Assembly (NCBI RefSeq): GCF_019039035.1
Contig: NZ_JAHNZT010000018.1
Location: 62,001-126,000, forward strand
Reading direction: 5' to 3'
Length of the DNA: 64,000 nucleotides
Source: Citreicoccus inhibens
GTDB lineage: Bacteria; Myxococcota; Myxococcia; Myxococcales; Myxococcaceae
Shown here: positions 27,543 to 36,400 of the stretch, one piece after another
How the letters are laid out: every line of letters begins with the position of its first letter
How positions within the stretch are numbered: the stretch's first letter is position 1
Program-made: the position numbers and the translations under genes
The notes under the pieces: model-generated
What the model was told of the DNA's origin: nothing
The model's database searches: none
The model's input: only the letters and a program-made list of their open reading frames with translations

Positions 27543-28583
27543 CTAGAGGGGATGCAGCCCCCGGAAGCCGAGTCCCTCGGTCTCCGGACGCCCGAGCATG
27601 AGGTTGAGCGCGTGCACCGCCGTGCCTGACGCGCCCTTCACCAGGTTGTCGATGGCGGCGTTGACCACGATGCGTCCGCGCTCGGCATCCACGGACACCG
27701 CGAGGTCGCAGTGGTTGGTGCCGGTCAGCGGGCCCGGCTCCGGGAACGGCGACGCGGCGGAGTTGGGGCGCAAGAGCCGCACGAACGGCTTGTCCCGGTA
27801 GGCCATGGCGAGCACGCGCGCCACCTCGGCCTCGTCCACGGGGCGCGATGCGAACGCATGCACGGTGGCCAGGATGCCGCGCACGGCCGGCACGGCGGTG
27901 GCGCTGAAGTGGACGGTGGGCCGCACGCCCGTGACGCGCGAGACGACGTCCTCCAGCTCGCCCGTGTGCCGATGCCCCACGGGCCGGAAGCAGCGCAGCG
28001 CATTGGCGCGCTCGGGATGATGCGAGGAGCGCCCCGGCGTGGAGCCGCCGCCCGACGAGCCCGTCTTCGCGTCCACCACGACCTCGGGCTTCACCACGCC
28101 CGCGCGAATCAACGGGATGAGGGCCAGGAGCCCCGCGTGCGCCATGCACCCCGGGATGCAGACGAAGCGCGCGCCCGCGAGCGACTCGCCCATCCACTCT
28201 GGCAGCCCATACACGAACGTGGGCAGGCCCGGGGGGCGCGTGTTCTGCGGGTACCAGCGCGCATGCCCCTCGGCGTCCAGGCGGAAGTCCGCGCTCAGGT
28301 CCACCACGCGCTCGGCCAGGGGGGCCACGCGCGCCCAGCGCTGGAGCAGCTCGCCCGAGGGCAGACAGCTCACCAGCACGTCGCACGGCTCCAGCGCGTC
28401 ATGGGGCGCGTAGCGCAGCGCGCTCATCCCCCGGAGGTGCGGGTGCGGGAAGTCCAACCGCTTGCCCGCGAACTGGCCGGAGGTGGCCTGCACCACCTCC
28501 ACGGCCGGATGCGCCAGCAAGAGGCGCAGCACCTCGCCGCCGGTGTAGCCCGCCGCGCCCAGTACCGCCACGCGCACCGTCAT
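27543..28583 (-). CDS. lysY: LysY/ArgC-type acyl-phosphate reductase
   Basis: A 346-residue protein starting MTVRVAVLGAAGYTGGE, a Rossmann NADPH motif. The catalytic Cys lies in IPGCMAHAG, where ArgC/LysY usually have PGCYPT. SSGGGSTPGRSSHHPE and the late DNLVKGASG motif are typical of the family. It should reduce the LysW-bound acyl phosphate to the semialdehyde, the substrate expected for the transketolase. The start overlaps the LysX stop (ATGA). A shell-protein gene follows 12 bases downstream. Confidence 0.92.
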   Translation of the reverse strand: MTVRVAVLGAAGYTGGEVLRLLLAHPAVEVVQATSGQFAGKRLDFPHPHLRGMSALRYAPHDALEPCDVLVSCLPSGELLQRWARVAPLAERVVDLSADFRLDAEGHARWYPQNTRPPGLPTFVYGLPEWMGESLAGARFVCIPGCMAHAGLLALIPLIRAGVVKPEVVVDAKTGSSGGGSTPGRSSHHPERANALRCFRPVGHRHTGELEDVVSRVTGVRPTVHFSATAVPAVRGILATVHAFASRPVDEAEVARVLAMAYRDKPFVRLLRPNSAASPFPEPGPLTGTNHCDLAVSVDAERGRIVVNAAIDNLVKGASGTAVHALNLMLGRPETEGLGFRGLHPL

Positions 28584-29422
28584 CGCCGGACTCCCAGCAC
28601 GTGCTCGGCGATGAGGTCCGGCAGCGGGATGCCCGTCTGCTCGATGCTCCGACCGAACTCCACGCAGTGGTTCAGCTCGTTGACGTAGACCTCGCCCTCG
28701 CGCGTCTCCAGCAGGTCCACCGCAACGATGTCGCCGCCCACCGCCGCCGCGGCCTCTTCTGCCAGCTTCGCGTGCGCGGCGGGGACCTCGTAGCGCTCCG
28801 GCACCGCGCCGCGCGCCGTGTTGGTGATCCAATGCTCGGAGCGTCGGCGCATGCCGCCCACCGCGCGCCCCATCACGTACACGCGCAAGTCATAGCCCGG
28901 CTTGTCGATGTACTGCTGCACGAGCGCCACGTGGTCCTGCGCGCCGCCCGTGCCGAAGCGCGTGGACAGGATTCCCTCGGCGGCGCTGCGCGAGTCGATG
29001 CGCGCCACCATGCGACCCCACGAGCCCAGCACCGGCTTCGTCACCACGGGGTAGCCCCGCCGCTCGATCTCCGCGAGGCACGCTTCCTCATCGAAGGCCA
29101 CGAACGACCAGGGCTGCCGCACGCCGCGCGCCGCCAGCGCCGCGGACGTCAGGGCCTTGTCTCCGCAAGTGGAGATGGCGCGCGCGCTGTTGAGCACGCG
29201 TGCCCCCTTCACCTCCAGGAAGGTGGCCAGGTAGCGCGCCCGCGTGAAGGACATGCTGCGCATGAGCACCGTGTCGCTCTCGGACCAGGGCCGTTTGTCC
29301 AACGACAGCACGAGGTCCGCGTCCTGGTGCATGTGCACGACGCAGTCCCGCCGGCGGAGGGCGTCGTGAATCAGCCGCTCCTCGGCGCGCAGGCGCGTGT
29401 AGACGAGGTCGATCGTCGCCAT
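28580..29422 (-). CDS. lysX: LysX-type ATP-grasp ligase (amino acid to LysW)
   Basis: A 280-residue RimK/LysX-family ATP-grasp protein. VVTKPVLGSWGRMVARI is the ATP-binding lid region. YIDKPGYDLRVYVMG and VYVNELNHCVEFGRSIEQTG are the C-terminal ATP/metal-binding segments, very like LysX. It should join the alpha-amine of glutamate or aminoadipate to the C-terminal Glu of LysW, protecting the amine and giving the enzymes a protein handle. I cannot tell Glu from aminoadipate specificity by eye. It lies 7 bases after lysW. Confidence 0.92.
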   Translation of the reverse strand: MATIDLVYTRLRAEERLIHDALRRRDCVVHMHQDADLVLSLDKRPWSESDTVLMRSMSFTRARYLATFLEVKGARVLNSARAISTCGDKALTSAALAARGVRQPWSFVAFDEEACLAEIERRGYPVVTKPVLGSWGRMVARIDSRSAAEGILSTRFGTGGAQDHVALVQQYIDKPGYDLRVYVMGRAVGGMRRRSEHWITNTARGAVPERYEVPAAHAKLAEEAAAAVGGDIVAVDLLETREGEVYVNELNHCVEFGRSIEQTGIPLPDLIAEHVLGVRR

Positions 29423-29429
29423 GGGCCGA

Positions 29430-29624
29430 CTACTCGCCCCAGTCTTCCTCGACCTCGGGCGCCTCGGCCAGACGCAGTGGATTGAGCCCCACCACCTCCA
29501 GCTCCGCGTCGCAGCCCTCGCACGTCACGACCTCGCCCATCATCCGGTTCCCCCCCGGGACATCCAGCGCACACAGGGGACACGGGCTGCCACTCAGGGC
29601 GTCCATCTGCTTTTGCGGCTGCAT
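29430..29624 (-). CDS. lysW: Amino-group carrier protein LysW
   Basis: A 64-residue acidic zinc-ribbon protein. The zinc ligands are Cys15, Cys18, Cys35 and Cys38 (CPLC and CEGC). The C-terminal half (ELEVVGLNPLRL) and the invariant EDWGE end match LysW closely; Glu64 should carry the substrate through its side chain. Residues 1-11 and 21-30 are less conserved. The ATG directly follows the transketolase stop (TGAATG), and AGGAGGAG lies just before it. Confidence 0.95.
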   Translation of the reverse strand: MQPQKQMDALSGSPCPLCALDVPGGNRMMGEVVTCEGCDAELEVVGLNPLRLAEAPEVEEDWGE

Positions 29625-30662
29625 TCAACTCCTCCTCGTGACTGGTCCAACCGCCGCCATCCGGGGACGCGGCAGCGCGCTCAACACGCGCTCCGCCACC
29701 TGCGCCCCCTCCAAACCGTGTCCGGCCAGCAACGACTCGTGCGAGCCGGCCGTCGCGTCGTAGCGGTCCTGAAGCCCCACGCGCACCACGCGCCGGCCCA
29801 GGCCCACCGCGCCCACCGTCTCGCAGACCGCGCCCCCCAGGCCGCCCAGGACGTTGTGCTCCTCCACCGTCACCAGCAGCCGCGTGCGCTCCGCCGTCTC
29901 CAGCACCGCCGCCTCATCCAGCGGCTTGAGCGTGTGCACGTTCAACACGCGCGCCGACACACCTCGCGCCTCCAACAGTCGCGCCGACTCCAGCGCCACC
30001 GCCACGCCCACCTCGCCGTGCGCCAGGAGGCCCACGTCCTCGCCCTCGCGCAGGCACTGCGCGCGTCCCAGCTCGAAGGGACCGCGGGGCACGTCGTGCC
30101 GCGTGACGCGGTTGCGCCCCAGGCGCAGGTACACCGGGCCGTCGTGCTGAAGCATCGCGCGCGTGGCCTGCACCGTCTCCAGGCCGTCCATGGGGGACAC
30201 CACCGTCATCCCCGGCATGGCCCGGAGGATGGCCAGGTCCTCCACCGCGTGGTGCGTGGGCCCGAAGAACGCGCCCGCCACGCCGCCGTAATCACACACG
30301 AGCTTCACGTTCGCGCGCCCGTACGCCATGCCCAGGCGCACCTGCTCGCACGCCCGCATCACCCCGAACGGCGCGAACGAGTGGGCGATCACCACGTGGC
30401 CCACGCGCGCCATACCGCACGCCACGTCCACGAGCGTCGCCTCGCAGATGCCCAGGTTGAAGTAGCGACCCGGGTGCCGAGACTCGAAAGGGTCCGCGCC
30501 GCCGCCCAGGTCCGCCTCCAGGAAGACGATGCGCGGGTCCAGCTCCGCGAAGCGCGCCGCCGCGTGGCGGAACACGAGCCGCGAGGCCAGCTCCGGGTGC
30601 TCGCGAAGCCACACCTCGGGCGTCTCCGCCAGGTCCGCGCCGGGCCGTGACGCCGAGCTCAT
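29625..30662 (-). CDS. Transketolase, C-terminal subunit (split enzyme)
   Basis: A 345-residue protein equal to the pyrimidine-binding and C-terminal domains of transketolase. FNLGICEATLVDVACG holds the Glu that activates thiamine diphosphate, HSFAPFG and THHAVEDLAILRAMPGMTV follow, and VEEHNVLGGLG is in the C-terminal domain. It must pair with the subunit encoded just upstream. In vazabitide-type AmCP pathways such a split transketolase transfers a two-carbon ketol to the LysW-bound semialdehyde. The start overlaps the upstream stop (ATGA), consistent with equal synthesis of the two subunits. Confidence 0.92.
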   Translation of the reverse strand: MSSASRPGADLAETPEVWLREHPELASRLVFRHAAARFAELDPRIVFLEADLGGGADPFESRHPGRYFNLGICEATLVDVACGMARVGHVVIAHSFAPFGVMRACEQVRLGMAYGRANVKLVCDYGGVAGAFFGPTHHAVEDLAILRAMPGMTVVSPMDGLETVQATRAMLQHDGPVYLRLGRNRVTRHDVPRGPFELGRAQCLREGEDVGLLAHGEVGVAVALESARLLEARGVSARVLNVHTLKPLDEAAVLETAERTRLLVTVEEHNVLGGLGGAVCETVGAVGLGRRVVRVGLQDRYDATAGSHESLLAGHGLEGAQVAERVLSALPRPRMAAVGPVTRRS

Positions 30663-31486
30663 GACGCCTCCTCGCCCACGGACGCGAGCGCCCGGCGCAG
30701 GTGCTCTGGTGAGAACACCGCGTAGTGCGGGCCCTTGCCGCGCAGCATGGGGACGCCCGCGCCCTTCTGCGTATGCGCCACGAGGGCCCGAGGCCGCTCG
30801 CCCCCCGACTCCCGCAACGCGGCGCTCAGCGCGGTCAGGTCGTGCCCGTCCACCTCGGCCGTCTGGAAGCCAAACGCCTCCAGCCGCCGCGCCAGCGCGG
30901 CCTGCGACAGGATGGACTCCGTGGGCCCGTCGTTCTGTCCACCGTTGCGATCCACGACGAGCGTCAGCGCGGAGAGCCGATGGTGCGCGGCCACTTGCAG
31001 CGCTTCCCAGTTGGAGCCCTCGCCCATCTCTCCGTCGCCGCACACCACGAAGGTCCGATTGGGCTCGCCCTTCAGCTGGTGCCCCAGCGTGAGCCCCACG
31101 CCCAATCCCAGCCCGTGCCCCAGGCTCCCCGTGGCGAACTCCACGCCCGGCACCGCCGCGTTGACGTGGCCCGTGTAGGGACTGCCCTCCGCGTTGTAGC
31201 GGCGCACCAGCTCCTCGGCGTCGAGGAAGCCGAACTCCGCCAGCGCCGCGTACATCCCCGCGGCCGCGTGGCCCTTGGACAGGATGAGGTGGTCTCGCGC
31301 CGGGGAGAGGGGCGCGCGCGGATCCACCCGCATCACCTCTCCCAGCAACACCACCAACAGCTCCACCACGGACAGCGAGCCCCCCAGATGACAGCCAGAC
31401 GGCGTGGCCGCCAGCCTCAAAATGAGCCGCCGCACCCGCCGGGCTCGCCGCTCCAATTGGGATGCATTCGCCGAGAGAGGAATCAT
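30659..31486 (-). CDS. Transketolase, N-terminal subunit (split enzyme)
   Basis: A 275-residue protein equal to the thiamine-pyrophosphate-binding domain of transketolase. GCHLGGSLSVVELL, SKGHAAAGMYAAL, GSLGHGLGLG and GDGEMGEGSNWEA with NGGQND (the diphosphate/Mg motif) are all present. It is the first gene of the ten-gene leftward operon. The ribosome binding site is weak. It could in principle act on primary sugar phosphates, but its translational coupling to the C-terminal subunit and lysW argues for a dedicated pathway enzyme. Confidence 0.92.
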   Translation of the reverse strand: MIPLSANASQLERRARRVRRLILRLAATPSGCHLGGSLSVVELLVVLLGEVMRVDPRAPLSPARDHLILSKGHAAAGMYAALAEFGFLDAEELVRRYNAEGSPYTGHVNAAVPGVEFATGSLGHGLGLGVGLTLGHQLKGEPNRTFVVCGDGEMGEGSNWEALQVAAHHRLSALTLVVDRNGGQNDGPTESILSQAALARRLEAFGFQTAEVDGHDLTALSAALRESGGERPRALVAHTQKGAGVPMLRGKGPHYAVFSPEHLRRALASVGEEAS

Positions 31487-31682
31487 GCCCGTTGCGTCGC
31501 TGGCGTCAGCCCTTGGCTCCGGCTGTGTGCTGGCACCCTAGGAAATCGCATCGTGTTACGTCAACGCGGATTTTCTCAATATTCGGATGTGCGAGAAAAA
31601 CCTGCCTTTACCGGTGACAACGCCATCACTACCGTGCCGCTTCCCGCGCCGCGATACGTCAATTCCTGCGAGGAGATTCCAG
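31487..31682. promoter_or_regulatory. Divergent promoter region of the biosynthetic cluster
   Basis: This 196-base gap separates the leftward AmCP operon from the rightward NRPS operon, so both main promoters should be here. It includes an AT-rich tract (GGATTTTCTCAATATTCGG near 31568). AGGAG at 31671-31675 sits 7 bases before the ligase ATG. No regulator gene is adjacent. Confidence 0.55.
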
Positions 31683-33362
31683 ATGGGACAGCGATTCCAG
31701 AACCCAGCGGCCCAGACGCACGGCGCCCGCTATCGGCGGCGCGGTTGGTGGCGTGACGCCACGATTGTGGATGACCTTCGGCGCGCCGTGCAATCCCATC
31801 CAGGGAAGACAGCCATCATTGCCGCACGGTATTTTTCCAAGGATGTGACACGTCTGACCTTTGCGGACCTGAGCCGTTATATGGATCGCTTCGCCGGGGC
31901 GTTGCTGTCACTGGGGGTGGGTCGCGAGGACATCGTCGCGGTGCAGCTCCCCAATGGGTGGCAGTTCTCCGCGCTGGCGCTGGCGTGCGCGCGCGTGGGC
32001 GCGGTCATCGCGCCCATTCCTCCGGACTACCGCCGGCGTGAGGTGGAGTTCATCCTCGGGCGCACCGAGGCGTCCGTGTACATCGGGCCGCAGGCATGGG
32101 CGGGCTACACGCATCGCGACATGGCGCGGGACATCGCGGGGGTGCTGCCCTCACTGCGGCACCGCGTGTTCCTGGGCGCCGAGGGCGCGCTGGCGCCGGG
32201 GGAGCTGGACTTCGACGCCACCTTCGTCGCGCGCGCCTGGGAGGAGGAGCGGCCCGCCGCGGAGCTGGACGCGCGCGAGGCCCGCGCGGACGAGGTCTGC
32301 AATGTCCTCTACACGTCCGGCACCACGGGGGAACCCAAGGGCGTCATCCACTCGCACAACACCAACTACGGCATCACCCGGGCCCTGGGGGAAACGCTGT
32401 CACTGACGGGCGACGACGTCTTCTGCCTCCCCTCCCTGCTCACCGCCTCCACGGGATTCACCTATCTGTTCCAGCTCCCGGTGCAGCTGGGCGCCACGGC
32501 CGTCTACATGGACGTGGGTGACCCCGAGCTGACCCTCAAGCTCATCGAGGAGCACCGCGTCACCTTCTCGTATGGCATTCCCACCTACCTGATGAATGTC
32601 ATCGCGACGCAGCGCAAGCGTCCGCGCGACACCTCCTCGTTGCGAAAGCTGGCGACGGGCTCCATCCCCGTCCCGCCCCACCTCATCGCGGCCGTGAGGG
32701 AAATGTTCGGCATTCAACTGCACACACTGTGGGGAATGACCGAGAACGGCGCGGTCACCCTCACCCGTCAGGATGACCCGCCCGACTGGCCAGCCCACAG
32801 CGATGGCCGCCCCGTGGAGTGGATGGATGTCAGGATTGCCCCCGCCGTGGCCGAGGACGGGACGCCCTATCCAGACGGCACCGGCCGCTTGTTGGTGCGC
32901 GGTGCCAGCCAATGTCTGAGCTATTTCAAGCGTGACGACATCTATGCCGCCAGCGTGGACGCCGAGGGCTGGTTCGACACAGGCGACCTCGCCCGCGACG
33001 ACGGCCGGGGTGGCATCCGCATCGTCGGTCGCCTCAAGGATGTCATCTTTCGATATGGCTATAAGATTCCCGTCGTGGAAGTGGAGTCCGCGCTGTATTC
33101 CCATTCCAAGGTGAAGGAAGTCGCGGTGGTCGCGCACTCGGATGACACGATTGGCGGAGAGCGTGTCTGTGCCGTCGTCGTGACGCGAGAGGGCGAGGGC
33201 ACGCCCACCCTGGACGAGCTGCGCCAGCATCTGAAGCAGCAGGGCATGTCCAATCAGTACTGGCCGGACCGGCTGGAGCTGGTGGACGAGATGCCCAAGA
33301 CGGCCACCGGCAAGGTGCGCAAACACCTCTTGCGTGAGCAGCTCAAGGCGCGCGCGCGTTAG
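31683..33362 (+). CDS. Acyl/aryl-AMP ligase (ANL superfamily), predicted starter-acid loader
   Basis: A 559-residue stand-alone adenylating enzyme; the start has AGGAG 7 bases upstream. LYTSGTTGEPKGVIHSH is the phosphate-binding loop, LWGMTENGA is motif A5, and YKIPVVEVE and TATGKVRKHLL form the C-terminal motifs with the catalytic Lys. The N-terminal YRRRGWWRDATIVDDL resembles aryl- and cyclohexane-carboxylate ligases. It has no carrier domain, so the activated acid probably goes to the free carrier protein at 37443. The acid could be aromatic or aliphatic. CoA-ligase activity cannot be excluded. Confidence 0.85.
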   Translation: MGQRFQNPAAQTHGARYRRRGWWRDATIVDDLRRAVQSHPGKTAIIAARYFSKDVTRLTFADLSRYMDRFAGALLSLGVGREDIVAVQLPNGWQFSALALACARVGAVIAPIPPDYRRREVEFILGRTEASVYIGPQAWAGYTHRDMARDIAGVLPSLRHRVFLGAEGALAPGELDFDATFVARAWEEERPAAELDAREARADEVCNVLYTSGTTGEPKGVIHSHNTNYGITRALGETLSLTGDDVFCLPSLLTASTGFTYLFQLPVQLGATAVYMDVGDPELTLKLIEEHRVTFSYGIPTYLMNVIATQRKRPRDTSSLRKLATGSIPVPPHLIAAVREMFGIQLHTLWGMTENGAVTLTRQDDPPDWPAHSDGRPVEWMDVRIAPAVAEDGTPYPDGTGRLLVRGASQCLSYFKRDDIYAASVDAEGWFDTGDLARDDGRGGIRIVGRLKDVIFRYGYKIPVVEVESALYSHSKVKEVAVVAHSDDTIGGERVCAVVVTREGEGTPTLDELRQHLKQQGMSNQYWPDRLELVDEMPKTATGKVRKHLLREQLKARAR

Positions 33363-33408
33363 GACAAAACGACATTCAAAGACATCCTGTTAAGGTTCGG
33401 CGGGCGCC

Positions 33409-36400
33409 ATGACCCTCTCATCCCCCTCCGAGGCTTGGGACGTGCAGGACTCCGATGGGACACGGACGCGCGCCGCGCGCGCGCGCCGGGCCCCGCCCCT
33501 GACGGTGATTCCGCGCGAAGGGCCGCTGCGCCAGTCCTTCGCGCAGGAGCGTCTGTGGTTCCTCTCGCGGCTGGACGCGGGCGGCTTCTCCTACAACATC
33601 GCGTTCTTCGCGCGACTGGTGGGGCCACTGGACGCGGACGCCCTGGAGCAGGCCTTGCGCGCGCTGTGGCTGCGCCACGAGTCGCTGCGCACCACGTTCG
33701 GCGAGGAGGGCGGCCAGCCCGTGCAGCGCGTGGCGCCTGTGCCGGATACGGTGCTCGTCACGGAGACGCTGTCCGAGTACGCGAGCCCCGAGGCCCTGCG
33801 CGAGCGCGCCGAGCAGGAGGCCCAGCGCCCCTTCGACCTGGAGCGCGGCCCGGTGTTCCGCGCCACGCTCGTGAAGCTCGCACCGGACGCGCACGCGCTG
33901 CTCCTGGCCCAGCACCACATCGTGGGAGATGCGTGGTCCCTGGGCGTGCTCGCCCGCGAACTGGCCGCGCTCTATGGCGCGCTCACCCAAGGTGCCGAGC
34001 CGCGGCTCGCGCCGCTTCCGGTGCAGTACGCGGACTTTGCGCGGTGGCAGCGGGACTGGCTGGAGGCCGGCGCGCGGGACGAGCAGCTGTCCTGGTGGAT
34101 CCAACGACTGGCCGGCGTGTCTCCCGTGCTCGCGCTCCCCACGGACCGCCGCCGCCCTCCGGTGCAGACCTTCCGCGGCGCCAGCTTCCGCACGCACCTG
34201 CCCGCGGGGCTCACCGAGGCCCTCCAGCGGTGCGCCCGCGCGGAGGGTGTCACGCTGTTCATGACGCTGCTCGCGGCCTACCAGGTGCTGCTGGCGCGCT
34301 ACAGCGGGCAGGAGGACATCATCGTCGGCTCGCCCATCTCCGGCCGCGTGCGCCGCGAGCTGGAGGGCCTCATTGGCTTCTTCGTCAACACGCTGCCGCT
34401 GCACACGCGCGTCGCGCCCCAGGACACCTTCCACACCCTGCTGGGCCGCGTGCGTGAGCACTGCCTCGGCGCGTTCGCGAACCAGGACGTGCCCTTCGAG
34501 CACATCGTGGACGCGGTGCAGCCCACGCGTGACCTGAGCCGCACCCCGCTGTTCCAGGCGATGCTCACCCTCCAGCTCGGCTTCCCGGAGCTGACGCTCC
34601 CAGGGCTCGCCTCGGAGGAACTGGACTTCGAACCGGGCTTCGCCAAGTTCGACCTCACCCTGTTCATGCGCGAGACGCCGCAGGGGCTGGTGAACTTCTG
34701 GGAGTACAACACCGCCCTCTTCGACGAGGACACGGTGCGCCGCATGGCGGCCAACCACGTGCGGCTCCTGGAGGCCGTGGTGGCCCATCCCGAGGCGCGA
34801 CTGGGCACGCTGCCCCTCTTGTCGGACGCCGAGCGGCATCGGCTGCTCGTCGAGTGGGCCTCGCGGCGCGACGACTCGTTCGCCCCGGACCTCATCCACC
34901 ACTGGGTCCAGGCGCAGGTCCTCCGCACGCCGCACGCCGAGGCCGTCACCGACGGCACGCACACCCTCACCTACGCGCAGCTCGACGCGCGCGCCAACCA
35001 GCTCGCGTGGCACCTGCGCGCGCTGGGCGTTCCTCCGCTGGGCACCGTGGGGCTCTGCCTGGAGCGCGCAAGCCTGGACATGCCCGTCGCGGTGCTGGCG
35101 ACGATGAAGGCGGGGGCCGCGTTCCTCCCGTTGGACCCCAACCTCCCTGGGGAGCGGCTCGCGCTCATGCTGGAGGACACCGGCGCGCCCGTGGTGCTCG
35201 CGCACGCCGGACCGGCGCGCGCCCTGCCCGCGACGCTGCAGGCCCGCGTGGTCCGCCTGGAGCGGGCGGCCGAGGAGCTCGCCACCCGGCCCGCGCGCAC
35301 GCCCAGCGTGGACATCTCCCCCGAGGCCCCCTGCTACTTCGTCTACACCTCGGGCAGCACGGGCCGGCCCAAGGGCATCGTGATGTCCCACCGCGCGGTC
35401 GGGAACATGCTGGGCTGGCTGCTCCAGCGCGCGGTCAACCCCACGGCCACCACGCTCCAGTTCGCCTCGCTCAACTTCGATGTCTCCTTCCAGGAGATGT
35501 TCGGCACCTGGTGCTTGGGGGGCCGCGTCCTGCTCGTCTCCACCGAGACGCGGCGCGACCCCACCGCGCTGCTCCACCACCTGCTGCGCCACGGCGTGGA
35601 GCGCCTCTTCCTGCCCTTCGTCGCGCTCCAGTCACTCGCCGATGCCGCGCTGAGCGAGGAGCGCCTGCCTCCGCTCAACGAGGTCATCACCGCGGGCGAG
35701 CAACTCCAGGTGACGCCCGCGCTCGTGTCGCTCTTCGAGCGGCTCCCAGGCTGCGTGCTGGAGAACCAGTACGGCCCCTCGGAGGCGCACGTCGTCACCG
35801 CGTGGCGGGCCCGCGGCGCGCCGAGCACGTGGCCCTCGCTGCCGCCCATCGGCGAGCCCATCCCCAACCTCCAGGTGCTGGTGCTCGATGACCACGGGCA
35901 GCTCAGCCCCATCGGCGTCCCCGGCGAGGTGCACGTGGGCGGCGCCAGCCTCGCGCACGGCTATCACGGGCGGCCGGACCTCACCGCCGACCGCTTCGTC
36001 CCCTCGCGCTTCGGCACCACGCCGGGCGCGCGGCTGTACCGCACGGGAGACCAGGCGCGCTGGCTCGCGGACGGCACGCTGGAGTTCCTCGGCCGCCGTG
36101 ATGGGCAGGTGAAGCTGCGCGGCTTCCGCATCGAGCTGGGCGAGGTGGAGGCCGTGCTGCGCGCCCAGCCGGGCGTGAAGGACGCCATCGTCGTGGTGCG
36201 CGAAGACTCGCCCGGAGCCCGCCGACTCGTGGGCTACGTCGTCCTGCCCGCGTCCGCATGGGAGCCCGAGTCCTTGCGCGCGGCCCTCGCGCGGCGCCTG
36301 CCCGAGTACATGCTGCCCTCGGCCTTGGTGCGACTGGATGTCCTGCCGCTCATGCCCACCGGGAAGGTGGACCGCAAGGGCCTGCCCGTTCCTGCTCTGA

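Noticed and set aside
23043-31486. Ordinary lysine or arginine biosynthesis operon
   Set aside because: The aminotransferase is missing, and transketolase, sulfotransferase, SDR and shell genes are interleaved with overlapping stops and starts beside an NRPS.
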